Shown here: positions 38,595 through 47,253 of the stretch, piece by piece
Numbering within the stretch: position 1 is the stretch's first letter
Layout: each line of letters begins with the position of its first letter
DNA from: CBDUQN01 sp965369375
GTDB taxonomy: Bacteria > Krumholzibacteriota > Krumholzibacteriia > Krumholzibacteriales > Krumholzibacteriaceae
Direction: 5' to 3'
NCBI GenBank assembly: GCA_965369375.1
Contig: CBDUQN010000007.1
Location: forward strand, 1 to 64,000
DNA: 64,000 bases
Notes under the pieces: generated by a model
What the model was told of the DNA's origin: nothing
What the model saw: only the letters and a program-made list of their open reading frames with translations
Database searches by the model: none
Position numbers and translations under genes: made by a program

Positions 38595-40751
38595 TCATTT
38601 CCGCGCAGGGCCGGCGCGCAGGCGCACGACAATCTCCGCTGTCGCTCCGGGTTCGAGATCGAGGCGCCAAACCGGGACAATGGCTGAACCCTGATACACC
38701 CTTTCGAAGCCCGCTTCGGAGCTCGATACCGTCTCGATCGGGAATCGCCAGAAACGCGCCTTGGGCTCAAAGTAAAATTCCACGCTGACATCGAGCCATT
38801 CATCGACGATTGATACGGAACCGACATCCGGTTCCTCCCCCTTCGAAGCGAGGTGCTTTTCGGCGGGCTCCCTATCGGAAAATCTGAAATAGCGATCAGG
38901 CGCCTCGCCCGCGAGAAACGACAGCACGCTTTCAGAGCCGAAGCAGCACTGCAGCCCGTGCCCCGTAGATGCTATTCGATACCGGACCTCGAACTCGGGA
39001 TCGGATGCCGATATGAGTACTTTCTTCGAAACCGATACCGGAACCGCTTTGTCTCTAACCCTCACCGTTCCATCGCGTTCGAACACAAAACATTGACCGC
39101 CTTCCGACTCTCCGATCTCCAAGCGATAAAATCCGTTAATAAAATCTCCCCGTTCCTCGTATGAAGCCTTCGAATAGGAATCGAGATCGACGTCATCGGA
39201 AAAGAAGTGGTCGAGAAACGACGATCTGATGTGAAAATCATAGATGAGATATTTATCGAGGCTTTTCTCCTTGGCGGTTGAAATGTTATGGATGCTTGTC
39301 GCTTCATCGATCCCACTGCTTTTATTCGCGGAGATCGAAGCAAGCCTCCTGTGATAGAGCTCTTTGCGCCGTGTGAGGGTATCAGTGAGATTGAAGGCGG
39401 GAGAGCGCAGGTCGAATTCGCGCAGCGCCGCCCCCCGCAAGGTCCATATCGTTCTCACGGCGCCCGCCGCGACAACGAGCTCGTCCGAGCCATCACCGTC
39501 GATGTCCCGACGGTAGTATTTCAAGAACGGTCCCTCGCCGTACAGCTTCTTCTCTACGGCGTTCTCAGCGGACACGAGATGGCTGAAAATCGCGCTCCTC
39601 AGGTGTGGAAGGTAGAGCCCGCCGAACAGCCCATGCCAGTACGCGCAATTGCACTGAGCCTGATAGAGGTGGCCGCGCGCCTCCCTCCAGACCGCATCTT
39701 CGCCGTGCTCCACCCGGTACTGCTCGAGCAGCTCGCTCACCGACATCATCCGTTTGTGCATCCAGTTGCTCTCTTCGTACTTGATGAGAAAGTTGCGCCA
39801 CAAACCTCCCCTCACGAGCGTTGCCGGCTCTTCGAAATCCCCGCTGTTTTCGAGAAGATCTTTCGCCGCTTCGTATCGCTCCTGGGCCCGAAGCGGCAGG
39901 GCCCATTCCATCATCTCGGTGTATGCCGCCGTCGGCAGGTACACGATCCCGATCGGAGAGTGCGCATCTATTACTTTTGAAAACAACGTCATCTCCAGCC
40001 ACGCTGCGTTCTTCATCAAGGCATCACAGAACCGCCGGAGCCAGCCATGCTTATAGCAGAGATCGTGAGTTCCCGGCCAGAGCCCGAATTTCTCCCCGTC
40101 ATCCGCGAGCACCACTATCCCGCGCGAATCTCCGGCCTCGGAGGCGACCGCTTTCAGGTACGAGATCGCATCGCCGGGATCGCTGAACGGGATCAGATAA
40201 CGGAGTTTCTTGTCGATGGGAAAAACATTGATATACTTTCCATCCTCCTCGGTACGAAAGTATCCTCTCATCTCCTCAGAGCTGAATCCGGTGCTCTTGA
40301 AATGCGCATCATCGACGATCGTATATTCGAGTCCCGCATTGGAGAGGGTTTCCGGAAGGTGGGGCTCCCAAATGCGCTCGGTGAGCCAGCATCCGCGAGG
40401 CGTTATATGGAAACGCTCGCGCAGGAATTCCCTCATAACCCCGAGCTGGCCCTGGCGGTCACGCTCAGGTATGACGGACAGAATCGGTTCGTAGTATCCA
40501 CCGGACATCAACTCCACCTGTCCGCGGGAAACCATCTCACCGAGACGCTCTGCGTATTCGGGGTGTCTCTCGATGAGCCAATCCCAGAGAACTCCGCTAT
40601 TGTGGAGGGCGAACGGGATTTCGGGATAACCATACAGGATTTCCAGAAACGGCAGGTATGCCTGCCGGTAGGCCTCTTCGAAAACATGGTCGAAGTTTCC
40701 CACCGGCTGATGATTGTGCAGTCCGAGAATGAAAGAAATTTTTTTTGCCAT
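38595..40751 (-). CDS. GH57 4-alpha-glucanotransferase/amylase
   Basis: 718-residue glycoside hydrolase family 57 enzyme. All five family regions are visible: LHNHQP (region 1), GQVELMSGGYYEP (2), GCWLTERIWEP with the nucleophile Glu125 (3), VVLADDGEKFG with the acid/base Asp at 217 or 218 (4), and YLPTAAYTEMMEWALP (5). The fifth region and the C-terminal beta-rich domain (about 430-718, DUF1926-like) are closest to Thermococcus 4-alpha-glucanotransferase, which remodels maltodextrins and glycogen. There is no signal peptide, so it is cytoplasmic. It lies between EIIB and EIIC of the PTS, with gaps of 16-18 bases, which links it to sugar uptake or storage. Confidence 0.9.
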   Translation of the reverse strand: MAKKISFILGLHNHQPVGNFDHVFEEAYRQAYLPFLEILYGYPEIPFALHNSGVLWDWLIERHPEYAERLGEMVSRGQVELMSGGYYEPILSVIPERDRQGQLGVMREFLRERFHITPRGCWLTERIWEPHLPETLSNAGLEYTIVDDAHFKSTGFSSEEMRGYFRTEEDGKYINVFPIDKKLRYLIPFSDPGDAISYLKAVASEAGDSRGIVVLADDGEKFGLWPGTHDLCYKHGWLRRFCDALMKNAAWLEMTLFSKVIDAHSPIGIVYLPTAAYTEMMEWALPLRAQERYEAAKDLLENSGDFEEPATLVRGGLWRNFLIKYEESNWMHKRMMSVSELLEQYRVEHGEDAVWREARGHLYQAQCNCAYWHGLFGGLYLPHLRSAIFSHLVSAENAVEKKLYGEGPFLKYYRRDIDGDGSDELVVAAGAVRTIWTLRGAALREFDLRSPAFNLTDTLTRRKELYHRRLASISANKSSGIDEATSIHNISTAKEKSLDKYLIYDFHIRSSFLDHFFSDDVDLDSYSKASYEERGDFINGFYRLEIGESEGGQCFVFERDGTVRVRDKAVPVSVSKKVLISASDPEFEVRYRIASTGHGLQCCFGSESVLSFLAGEAPDRYFRFSDREPAEKHLASKGEEPDVGSVSIVDEWLDVSVEFYFEPKARFWRFPIETVSSSEAGFERVYQGSAIVPVWRLDLEPGATAEIVVRLRAGPARK

Positions 40752-40767
40752 TTCTCCCTTCGGGTTC

Positions 40768-41241
40768 CTATACGACCTTTGAATTCATGATTACCGGATT
40801 GTGATCCGGCAGCGCTCGCGCCTCGAGTGTCACTCCCCGCTTGACGAGTTCCCGCAGCACCTGCCGCTCTTCCTCATCGAGATACACGAAGTCGAGGTAC
40901 TCTTCCCTGCCCTCGCGGTAATGGAGGCCGCCTACATTCACCTCATCCACCGCAAGGCCGAGCTCGATTAGCCTGAGAATGCTCCTGGGAGAGCGAACGA
41001 GGAGGATAATCCGTTCCTTGTCGAAAACCCCCCCGCTCACCTGCGCCTTTGTCTCCTCGAGCGAAAGGATAGAGACTTTAATCTCCGGCGGGACCGCGGT
41101 CAAGTAGAGATTCTTCTCCCATTCGGTAGATGCAACCTCGTCATCGGCTATGACGATACGGTCGGGATGAAGCGCGCTTCCCCATCCGATCACAACCTGG
41201 GCATGGATCAGTCGATCATCGATTCTGACAAGGGTAATCAA
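40768..41241 (-). CDS. PTS mannose-family EIIB component
   Basis: 157-residue EIIB, which takes phosphate from EIIA on the His in RIDDRLIHAQVVIGWG and passes it to the incoming sugar. The rest shows the standard fold, with NVGGLHYREG near residue 105. The start is a TTG without a good Shine-Dalgarno, 108 bases after the EIIA stop; the gap contains a pair of direct repeats. Confidence 0.9.
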   Translation of the reverse strand: MITLVRIDDRLIHAQVVIGWGSALHPDRIVIADDEVASTEWEKNLYLTAVPPEIKVSILSLEETKAQVSGGVFDKERIILLVRSPRSILRLIELGLAVDEVNVGGLHYREGREEYLDFVYLDEEERQVLRELVKRGVTLEARALPDHNPVIMNSKVV

Positions 41242-41349
41242 AGGCTACTGCACCACCGCCATTGTATGAGGGACCATATTCCAAGATTCTGCTCTCGCGG
41301 GGGACCATATTCCAAGATTTTTTCTTTGCGGCGTGCAATCGGATACCTA
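41242..41349. other. EIIA-EIIB spacer with direct repeats
   Basis: 108 bases inside the otherwise tightly packed PTS cluster. It contains two identical 19-base repeats and a T-rich stretch, with no ORF or clear terminator. Confidence 0.6.
41270..41319. repeat. pair of identical 19-bp direct repeats
   Basis: GGGACCATATTCCAAGATT occurs at 41270-41288 and 41301-41319, with a start-to-start distance of 31 bases and no mismatch. The unit is partly palindromic (GGA..ATAT..TCC). It is the only such pair I noticed in the window; a dispersed repeat remnant or a regulatory site are the two options. Confidence 0.9.
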
Positions 41350-41757
41350 TCAGAGATCAATGACCTTGACGCTCTCGCGGCCGCGGCGTATGAGATGATC
41401 CACCATGTCCAGGAAATTCATCGAAGATCGCTTCGTGAGAAAATCAAGCAACAGCGGCAGATTAACGCCGCTTATCACTTTCACGCCTGCGATCCCCTGG
41501 GTGGCGCGGACGCTGTTTGCGCAGCACGACCCTCCGAAATAATCGACGAACAGGAGGACGTTGGCGCTCCCTGTTTTATCGATTATCTTCCTGATCTTGA
41601 GAATTATATCCTCGTCGCACAGGTCTGAACCGGATATTGCGTAACAGTTGCTTATATTACCGACAATGAGCTCGGCGGTGCGCAACAGCTCCTCGCCGAG
41701 CTGACCGTGCGTTACCAAGATTCCTATCGTTTCCAATTGTGCTTGCTCCGCGTTCAT
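41350..41757 (-). CDS. PTS mannose-family EIIA component
   Basis: 135-residue EIIA with the phospho-His in ILVTHGQLGEELL and the conserved VLLFVDYFGGSCCANS loop. Phosphorylated by HPr, it passes phosphate to EIIB. Its ATG overlaps the hprK stop (ATGA), so it is translationally coupled to the kinase. In many Proteobacteria rapZ sits between hprK and this gene; it is absent here. Confidence 0.9.
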   Translation of the reverse strand: MNAEQAQLETIGILVTHGQLGEELLRTAELIVGNISNCYAISGSDLCDEDIILKIRKIIDKTGSANVLLFVDYFGGSCCANSVRATQGIAGVKVISGVNLPLLLDFLTKRSSMNFLDMVDHLIRRGRESVKVIDL

Positions 41758-42722
41758 TCCGTGTCGAATTTGAGATACCTTCTCGTCTTCTTGTCACTCT
41801 CCATCATGTCGACCAATCGTTTGTCGAGGCTCTTCGCCGCATCGATACCATAGACTTTGAGCATATGATTGAGCGCAATGGACTCCGATATCACGGTAAT
41901 ATTCTTCCCGGGATAGATAGGAATTACGAGCTGCCTGACCGGCACTCCCAGAATGTCCGTTGTTTGCTCATCGAGGCCGACTCGTTCCCAGTCTTTCGTT
42001 GCGTCCCATTCATCGAGCCTGACCACAACCTCGATACGCTTTTGTATTCTCACCGCACGGATGCCGAAGATGTCCATGACATTGATAATCCCAAGGCCCC
42101 TGATCTCCATGAAATGGCGCAGATGCTCCCCTCCCCTCCCAATGAGCACATCACGGTGCCTGACTATCTCGACGACATCATCCGCCACGAGCCTGTGCCC
42201 CCGCTCCACGAGATCGAGCGCGATCTCGCTCTTTCCGATCCCGCTACGTCCCAGAATCAGGAGCCCTACACCATACACATCTACGAGCGATCCATGTACC
42301 TGAGTCATCGGAGCAAATACGTTTTCGAGGTGGGTGGTCAGTGAATGTATGAAGGGGGTCGTTGAGAGCGGCGTTCGAAAGATCGGCACCGAGTTCTGTT
42401 CGGCCAGCGGCACGAGATCCTTCGGCACGTCGAGTCCCTTGGTGACAATGATGCAGCAGAGCTGCTCTGTAAACAATCTCGCGATGGAGTCGTGCTGGTC
42501 CGCCTCCCCGAGCAACTGCAGGTAGAGAAGCTCCGTCTCGCCGAGAATCTGGATCCTCTCGCTGAGGTAATTCTCCATGAAGCCCGTCAGGGCAAATGAT
42601 GGTCGGTGAATATCCGGAACCGTTATGCGGATGACGCTCTCGAAACTCGATGTCAGAGCCTCGAATTCGAACTCTTCGGACGTGTCCTTGTAGAAATCCT
42701 CAACTGAATACTCCTTCAACAC
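41754..42722 (-). CDS. hprK: HPr kinase/phosphorylase
   Basis: Phosphorylates and dephosphorylates the regulatory Ser of HPr, coupling the PTS to the energy state. The N-terminal regulatory domain spans about 1-130; the kinase domain has the Walker A GRSGIGKSEIALDL and the signature MEIRGLGIINVMDIFGIRAV. 322 residues from GTG 42722, which lies five bases behind GGAGG; TTG 42719 and GTG 42734 are alternatives. It follows hpf and precedes EIIA, the rpoN-hpf-hprK arrangement of many Gram-negatives. Confidence 0.94.
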   Translation of the reverse strand: MLKEYSVEDFYKDTSEEFEFEALTSSFESVIRITVPDIHRPSFALTGFMENYLSERIQILGETELLYLQLLGEADQHDSIARLFTEQLCCIIVTKGLDVPKDLVPLAEQNSVPIFRTPLSTTPFIHSLTTHLENVFAPMTQVHGSLVDVYGVGLLILGRSGIGKSEIALDLVERGHRLVADDVVEIVRHRDVLIGRGGEHLRHFMEIRGLGIINVMDIFGIRAVRIQKRIEVVVRLDEWDATKDWERVGLDEQTTDILGVPVRQLVIPIYPGKNITVISESIALNHMLKVYGIDAAKSLDKRLVDMMESDKKTRRYLKFDTE

Positions 42723-42787
42723 GAAACCCTCCACTCGTGTTCGATAGGCTTGGGCGGCGAACAGGGCGGCGCCGTTTCCCCGAGACC

Positions 42788-43333
42788 CTACCCCGACGTA
42801 TCCACGACGCCGTAATGCCCGTCAGGCCGTTTATAGACGAGATTCAGTTTACCTGATTCCTTGTTATTGAAAAGAAGAAAATGCTCTTCCTGGTCCTCCA
42901 TCAAAATAATTGCTTCTTCGACACTGAACTCCGGAACATTGCGCGGAACGATTTCTATCACTTGCGGTGAACCGACTCCGATGCTTCCGGATTCGATGAT
43001 GTGCTCATCGGGGGCTGTTTTCATTACTGCCTTTCGCGGCTTGTGTTGATTCGATATGATCTTTCCCTTGAATTTCTTCATTTGCCTTTCGAGGTGCTTG
43101 GCGGCTCTGTCAACCGAGGTCATCATATCCTCGGATTCCTCTTTAGCCGCAAAATCGTGTCCGTTGACATGAACATTCACTTCGGCGATATGACGAAACT
43201 TCTCAACTGTCATAATGACATCTACAGTGAGAATGTGATCGAAAAAACGCTTGAGCTTTGCCAGCTTTCTCTCGGTAAAATCGACAAGATCCGGGCTGGC
43301 ATCAAAGTGTCTTGCAGTGGTCGTCAGCTTCAT
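42788..43333 (-). CDS. hpf: ribosome hibernation promoting factor, long form
   Basis: 181 residues: the N-terminal S30AE domain (about 1-100, with FTERKLAKLKRFFDHI and HVNGHDFAAKEES) binds the 30S decoding region. A linker leads to the C-terminal dimerisation domain (about 125-181, VEEAIILMEDQEEHFLLFNN), which lets two ribosomes pair as 100S. The GAGGAGG Shine-Dalgarno is strong. It belongs to the rpoN-hpf-hprK set; lipA lies between it and rpoN. Confidence 0.94.
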   Translation of the reverse strand: MKLTTTARHFDASPDLVDFTERKLAKLKRFFDHILTVDVIMTVEKFRHIAEVNVHVNGHDFAAKEESEDMMTSVDRAAKHLERQMKKFKGKIISNQHKPRKAVMKTAPDEHIIESGSIGVGSPQVIEIVPRNVPEFSVEEAIILMEDQEEHFLLFNNKESGKLNLVYKRPDGHYGVVDTSG

Positions 43334-43368
43334 TTCACATTCCTCCTCGTCTCATGTGCCGGCCGGCG

Positions 43369-44256
43369 TCAAACGGCCGCTCGTGGGATAGCGAGGCTGT
43401 TTTCCTGATAGGAACTGCGTACGAGAGGACCCGACGCTACCTCCAGGAAACCCATTTCGCGGGCAATCTTTCCTATGTCCGAAAAAGTCTCCGGTGGGAT
43501 ATATTCGACGACAGGAACCTGCTCAACGCCCGGGCGGAGGTACTGGCCGACGGCAAGGTAATCACACCCGACGCGCCTCAAGTCCCGAAAAGCCTCGATA
43601 ACCTCATCCAGCGTCTCCCCAAATCCAAGAATCAATGCTGACTTTGTCATCACCTCCCCTTCAATCTCCTTAGCCATTTTCAAGAGTTGAAGCGACCTGT
43701 CATAATAGGCGCCTCTCCTTAAGGTACGATATAGCCTCTTAACGGTTTCCATATTATGAGAGAGTATATGCGGCCCCGCATGTAGAACGGTCTCGAGCGC
43801 CCGTTCGCTGCCGCTAAAATCAGGAATGAGCACTTCGATCGCCGGAGCGGGCTCGCGTTGCTTAAGAGCCCGAATGACGGCCGCATAATGACCGCTGCCG
43901 CCGTCGGGGAGATCATCCCTCGTCACCGAAGTAACGATAACGTGACCGAGGTCGAGCTCACCGGCAGCTCCCGCTATATTTTCCGCCTCCTTGCCGTCGG
44001 GCGGAAGCGGCATACCCTTTTTAACCGAACAGAACCGGCATTCCCTCGTGCAGACATCCCCAAGGATAATGAATGTCACCTTGCCGCGTGAATAGCATTC
44101 CGCCCTGTTGGGACAGAGGGCTTCCCGGCATACGGTATGGAGCTTGTACTTTCCTACGACTTGCTCGATGCGGCTGCATTCGGTAACGTGGGGTATTCGC
44201 CTCCTCAACCAGAAGGGGAGCCTATCGGGGCGTGCACAGTCTGTTGATATTGTCAT
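43369..44256 (-). CDS. lipA: lipoyl synthase
   Basis: Radical SAM enzyme inserting two sulfurs into octanoyl groups on lipoyl domains. 295 residues. The auxiliary cluster motif is CREALCPNRAECY (C-x4-C-x5-C) and the radical SAM motif is CTRECRFCSV. The C-terminal RSSY sequence, which supplies the unusual Ser ligand of the auxiliary cluster, is present. It is full length and in the same direction as its neighbours, but its place between rpoN and hpf is not the usual one. No lipB or target complex is in the window. Confidence 0.95.
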   Translation of the reverse strand: MTISTDCARPDRLPFWLRRRIPHVTECSRIEQVVGKYKLHTVCREALCPNRAECYSRGKVTFIILGDVCTRECRFCSVKKGMPLPPDGKEAENIAGAAGELDLGHVIVTSVTRDDLPDGGSGHYAAVIRALKQREPAPAIEVLIPDFSGSERALETVLHAGPHILSHNMETVKRLYRTLRRGAYYDRSLQLLKMAKEIEGEVMTKSALILGFGETLDEVIEAFRDLRRVGCDYLAVGQYLRPGVEQVPVVEYIPPETFSDIGKIAREMGFLEVASGPLVRSSYQENSLAIPRAAV

Positions 44257-44288
44257 GTATCGTCTCTTACCACGAAGGAAGAGTCCGC

Positions 44289-45707
44289 CTAGTATTGCTT
44301 TCTATGTCGCGCCGGCAGAATGCCGAGCTGCTCACGGTACTTGGCTACCGTCCTCCTCGCAATAATCAATCCGTCATCTTTGAGTATATCAGCAATTTTC
44401 TGATCGCTCAATGGCTTCTTTGTATCTTCCTTGGCAATTATTCCCTTTATATTCACCTTGGCGCTCTTGGCCGATACCTCCTCGCCGGAGTACGTGCCGA
44501 GCGCGGAACTGAAGAAGAATTTGAGCTCGTAAACGCCCCGCGGGGTTTGCACGTATTTGTTTGTGGTAACACGACTTACCGTTGATTCGTGCATGCTGAT
44601 CTTGCTCGCGACCTGCTGAAGCGTCAGCGGCTTCAGGCTGGCGGTGCCTTTTTCGAAAAATTCCCACTGCTCCTCGACGATACTTTCCATCACCTTAATC
44701 ATCGTCCGCCGCCGCTGCTCGATCGTCTGTATCAGCCACTTTGCGTTCTTCAGGCGCCCCTGGATAAAATCCTTCGTTTCATTGCTGATAGAGGGATTGC
44801 GCTGTAACTCATTCTTGTATGCCTGACTTATCCTGAGGCGCGGTATATTGCGGTCGTTGAGGAAAACGATGTACTTATCGGCAACCCGCTCGACGATCAG
44901 ATCGGGAATGACGTACTTAGGCTCGTCGGCGAGTATATCGAGTCCCGGCTTCGGATTAAGCATTCCGATCACATGTGCCTGTTCCTGAACATCCTTGAGC
45001 GTCAGCTTGAGCTTCTTGCTGAGATCCAGATATTTCTTATGCTTGAACTCCTCGAAGTGATCGCGAACGATCCGCGCGGCCATGCTCTCACCCATCCCGT
45101 TCGCCTCGAGCTGGATGAGAAGGCACTCCTTGATATCCCGTGCGCCGACGCCGGGCGGATCGAATGTCTGGATAATTTTCAGAACCTTCTCGACATCCTT
45201 CGACGTCACGCCGAAGGTGTTCACAATCTCCTCGAGCTCACAGGTCAGATAGCCGGAGTCATCGAGGCTGCAGATTATGTATTCGCCGATCTCGAGATCG
45301 TGTTCGTCATTCGTGGCGAGTCTGAGCTGGCTCATCAGAAATTCCGCGAAGCTCTGCTTGGCGATGGGAACACGTTCGACAAACTCTTCTCGCTCTTCCT
45401 GCTCCGCATACCCCCTGCTGATCTCGTAGCCGGTCTCTATGTAATCTTCCCAGTTTATTTCGTCCTTTTGCTTTTCATCCTGATCCTCGTTTTCAGCCTC
45501 CTCATCCTCCGCCTGATCCTCTTCCTCCATCGGCTCCAGCATTTCCTCTTCCTCCGTCTCGAGCATGGGGTTTTGAAGGATCTCCTGCTTGAGGACCTGC
45601 TGTAGCTCCTGCGTCGGCATCTGGAGAAGCTTGAGCGCCTGCTGGAGCCTCGGTGTCATGACAAGCCGCTGTACCATCCCGATGTGTAATCCGATTTTCA
45701 TTTCCAT
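44289..45707 (-). CDS. rpoN: RNA polymerase sigma-54 factor
   Basis: Alternative sigma factor recognising -24/-12 promoters with enhancer-binding activators. 472 residues from ATG 45707. Region I is Gln/Leu-rich (VMTPRLQQALKLLQMPTQEL). Region II is strongly acidic (about 50-90), the core-binding domain spans about 105-300, and the C-terminal RpoN box ARRTVAKYRE is intact near the end. The frame is open upstream to 45749, but the GGAGG 11 bases before ATG 45707 favours that start. The gene is downstream of lptB, as in many Gram-negatives. Confidence 0.95.
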   Translation of the reverse strand: MEMKIGLHIGMVQRLVMTPRLQQALKLLQMPTQELQQVLKQEILQNPMLETEEEEMLEPMEEEDQAEDEEAENEDQDEKQKDEINWEDYIETGYEISRGYAEQEEREEFVERVPIAKQSFAEFLMSQLRLATNDEHDLEIGEYIICSLDDSGYLTCELEEIVNTFGVTSKDVEKVLKIIQTFDPPGVGARDIKECLLIQLEANGMGESMAARIVRDHFEEFKHKKYLDLSKKLKLTLKDVQEQAHVIGMLNPKPGLDILADEPKYVIPDLIVERVADKYIVFLNDRNIPRLRISQAYKNELQRNPSISNETKDFIQGRLKNAKWLIQTIEQRRRTMIKVMESIVEEQWEFFEKGTASLKPLTLQQVASKISMHESTVSRVTTNKYVQTPRGVYELKFFFSSALGTYSGEEVSAKSAKVNIKGIIAKEDTKKPLSDQKIADILKDDGLIIARRTVAKYREQLGILPARHRKQY

Positions 45708-45726
45708 ACGAAAGCTATCCTCCATC

Positions 45727-46497
45727 TCAAAGACGAAAGTCCTCTCCAAGGTAAATCTCTCTCACGTGAGGATCCGATGCCAGCTCGTCCGCAGTTCCGG
45801 ACCGCCGTATGCTGCCCTCATACATGATATACGCCCTATCTGTTATTGACAACGTCTCCCTGACATTGTGATCCGTTATCAAAACGCCCAGCCCTCTCTC
45901 GCGGAGCTTCTTTACGATCGCCTGAAGGTCGGCGACCGCTATCGGGTCGATGCCGGCAAACGGTTCATCGAGAAGCATAAAGGCGGGATCGGTAACGAGC
46001 GAGCGGGTGATCTCCACCCTGCGCCTCTCCCCGCCGGAGAGCTGGTATCCATAGCTTTTTCTCAGATGTTCGATATTGAGCTCGTGCAAGAGACCCTCGA
46101 GTCTTTCCTTTCGCTCTTTCTTGGATATCGGGAGCGTTTCGAGAATCGCCATGAGGTTTGCCTCGACGGTCAGGCGTCTGAAGATCGAAGCCTCCTGGGG
46201 AAGGTATCCGATTCCCTTACGTGCGCGCTTGTACATCGGCAGTCCCGTAATTTCGTCTCCTCCGAGGCTGACATGGCCGGCCTCCGGCCTGATCATGCCG
46301 ACAATTATGTAAAAGCAGGTCGTCTTGCCGGCACCGTTGGGACCGAGCAGGCCGACAACCTCTCTGCGGCGCACCTTTATCGAGACCTTATCGACGACCC
46401 GACGTTTCCCATAGCTTTTCACCAGCCCCTCGCATGAGAGCTCGGTCATTCCGCCGGCTTCGGTGGTCTCGATAGATTCGGCTGCGGTCTCAGTCAT
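45727..46497 (-). CDS. lptB: LPS export ABC transporter ATPase
   Basis: Cytoplasmic ATPase of LptB2FG. Walker [11 protein letters not shown]-loop LPQEASIF, signature [11 protein letters not shown], Walker [12 protein letters not shown] and the switch His in ITDHNVRET are all present. The protein is 256 residues, with about 16 residues before the usual start; ATG 46449 would give the conventional LptB N-terminus. The upstream Shine-Dalgarno and start codon lie in a 36-base segment that is duplicated at the end of lptC. Confidence 0.93.
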   Translation of the reverse strand: MTETAAESIETTEAGGMTELSCEGLVKSYGKRRVVDKVSIKVRRREVVGLLGPNGAGKTTCFYIIVGMIRPEAGHVSLGGDEITGLPMYKRARKGIGYLPQEASIFRRLTVEANLMAILETLPISKKERKERLEGLLHELNIEHLRKSYGYQLSGGERRRVEITRSLVTDPAFMLLDEPFAGIDPIAVADLQAIVKKLRERGLGVLITDHNVRETLSITDRAYIMYEGSIRRSGTADELASDPHVREIYLGEDFRL

Positions 46498-46547
46498 TGC
46501 CCTCTTCCTTGGATTCGGTCGCGGTCTCAGTCAGCGCCCTCTTCCTT
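46475..46547 (-). repeat. tandem duplication spanning the lptC end and lptB start
   Basis: Two 36-base copies (46475-46510 and 46512-46547) match at 32 positions. One holds the AAGGAAGAGGG and ATG start region of lptB; the other holds the same sequence as the last codons and stop of lptC, with CTG in place of ATG. Confidence 0.9.
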
Positions 46548-47150
46548 AGCGGTTCTCTCCTTCTTCACTTCCTCCTCCACATACCCCTCATTGTCTCTCA
46601 GATACACTTTTACGTCTCTCTGTATCTCGACATTCTCGAGTTCAGGGTCACTCAGAAATCCATATCCCGTCAATACGTCGTTCCCACGCGTGAAGCGAAC
46701 GAAATCCTCCGTATGGATCCCTCCCAGTTCATTTACCCAAACGAGACTTTCCGTCTCGAGCATATATCCTTCCTGTGAGGTCACAACAACGTTACCGAGC
46801 GCTGTCAGATCCTTCGTTACCTGATTGAACTCGGCCTTATCCGCTGTCAACACAGATGTGAGCTCCCCTCTCTCGCCGAAAAATTCTATCCGAGGATCGT
46901 CCGTTACGAGAAGCTTACGCGCATTATACACCCGTGCGGCGGGAGCCTTCAAAATCCATTTCGTAACGCCGGAGTCACTTTCCATCGTAGTGAAGTCGGA
47001 GAACTCTTGATCGGGCAGGTCACCCGCGCCGAGGGAACCACCGCGCTTCTCGTCGGATCCGCACGACAGGACGGCCGCCATCAGTGGTATGATCGCGAGA
47101 AAGCAAATGTAACTCAAGCGCTTCGATACGTTATGCTTCAATCCAATCAC
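46527..47150 (-). CDS. lptC: LptC-like periplasmic lipoprotein
   Basis: 207 residues, GTG start. A signal peptide with lipobox (AVLSCGSD) suggests a lipoprotein form, as in Bacteroidota, rather than the bitopic LptC of enteric bacteria. The OstA-like fold (about 50-185) carries repeating strand patterns such as [20 protein letters not shown] and [20 protein letters not shown]. It would bridge LPS from LptB2FG to LptA. The Glu/Lys-rich C-terminus ends in the duplicated segment. lptA, normally next, is missing. Confidence 0.85.
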   Translation of the reverse strand: MIGLKHNVSKRLSYICFLAIIPLMAAVLSCGSDEKRGGSLGAGDLPDQEFSDFTTMESDSGVTKWILKAPAARVYNARKLLVTDDPRIEFFGERGELTSVLTADKAEFNQVTKDLTALGNVVVTSQEGYMLETESLVWVNELGGIHTEDFVRFTRGNDVLTGYGFLSDPELENVEIQRDVKVYLRDNEGYVEEEVKKERTAKEEGAD

Positions 47151-47220
47151 CGCGTCGATCCATCCCGTTTCTTTTTAAACGTGACTCATTCATCATTTAA
47201 ATATACAACGCACCTTACCA

Positions 47221-47232
47221 TGTAATATTACA
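47221..47232. promoter_or_regulatory. perfect palindrome TGTAATATTACA, operator candidate
   Basis: A 12-base perfect palindrome 71 bases upstream of the lptC start and 22 bases past the acyltransferase stop. Palindromes of the TGTAA-N2-TTACA type are common repressor sites. No regulator can be named, and no clear -35/-10 pair is next to it. Confidence 0.4.
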
Positions 47233-47253
47233 CTTGATAGAAAAGAAAGTTAA

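Noticed and set aside
37879..38670. Long N-terminal extension of EIID in the same frame
   Set aside because: It covers the EIIC gene in another frame, has no membrane character, and the ATG at 37878 gives the normal EIID length.
47204..47220. Sigma-54 promoter upstream of lptC
   Set aside because: TGG and TTGT are present on the - strand, but the spacing is one base too long and the invariant GC is GT.
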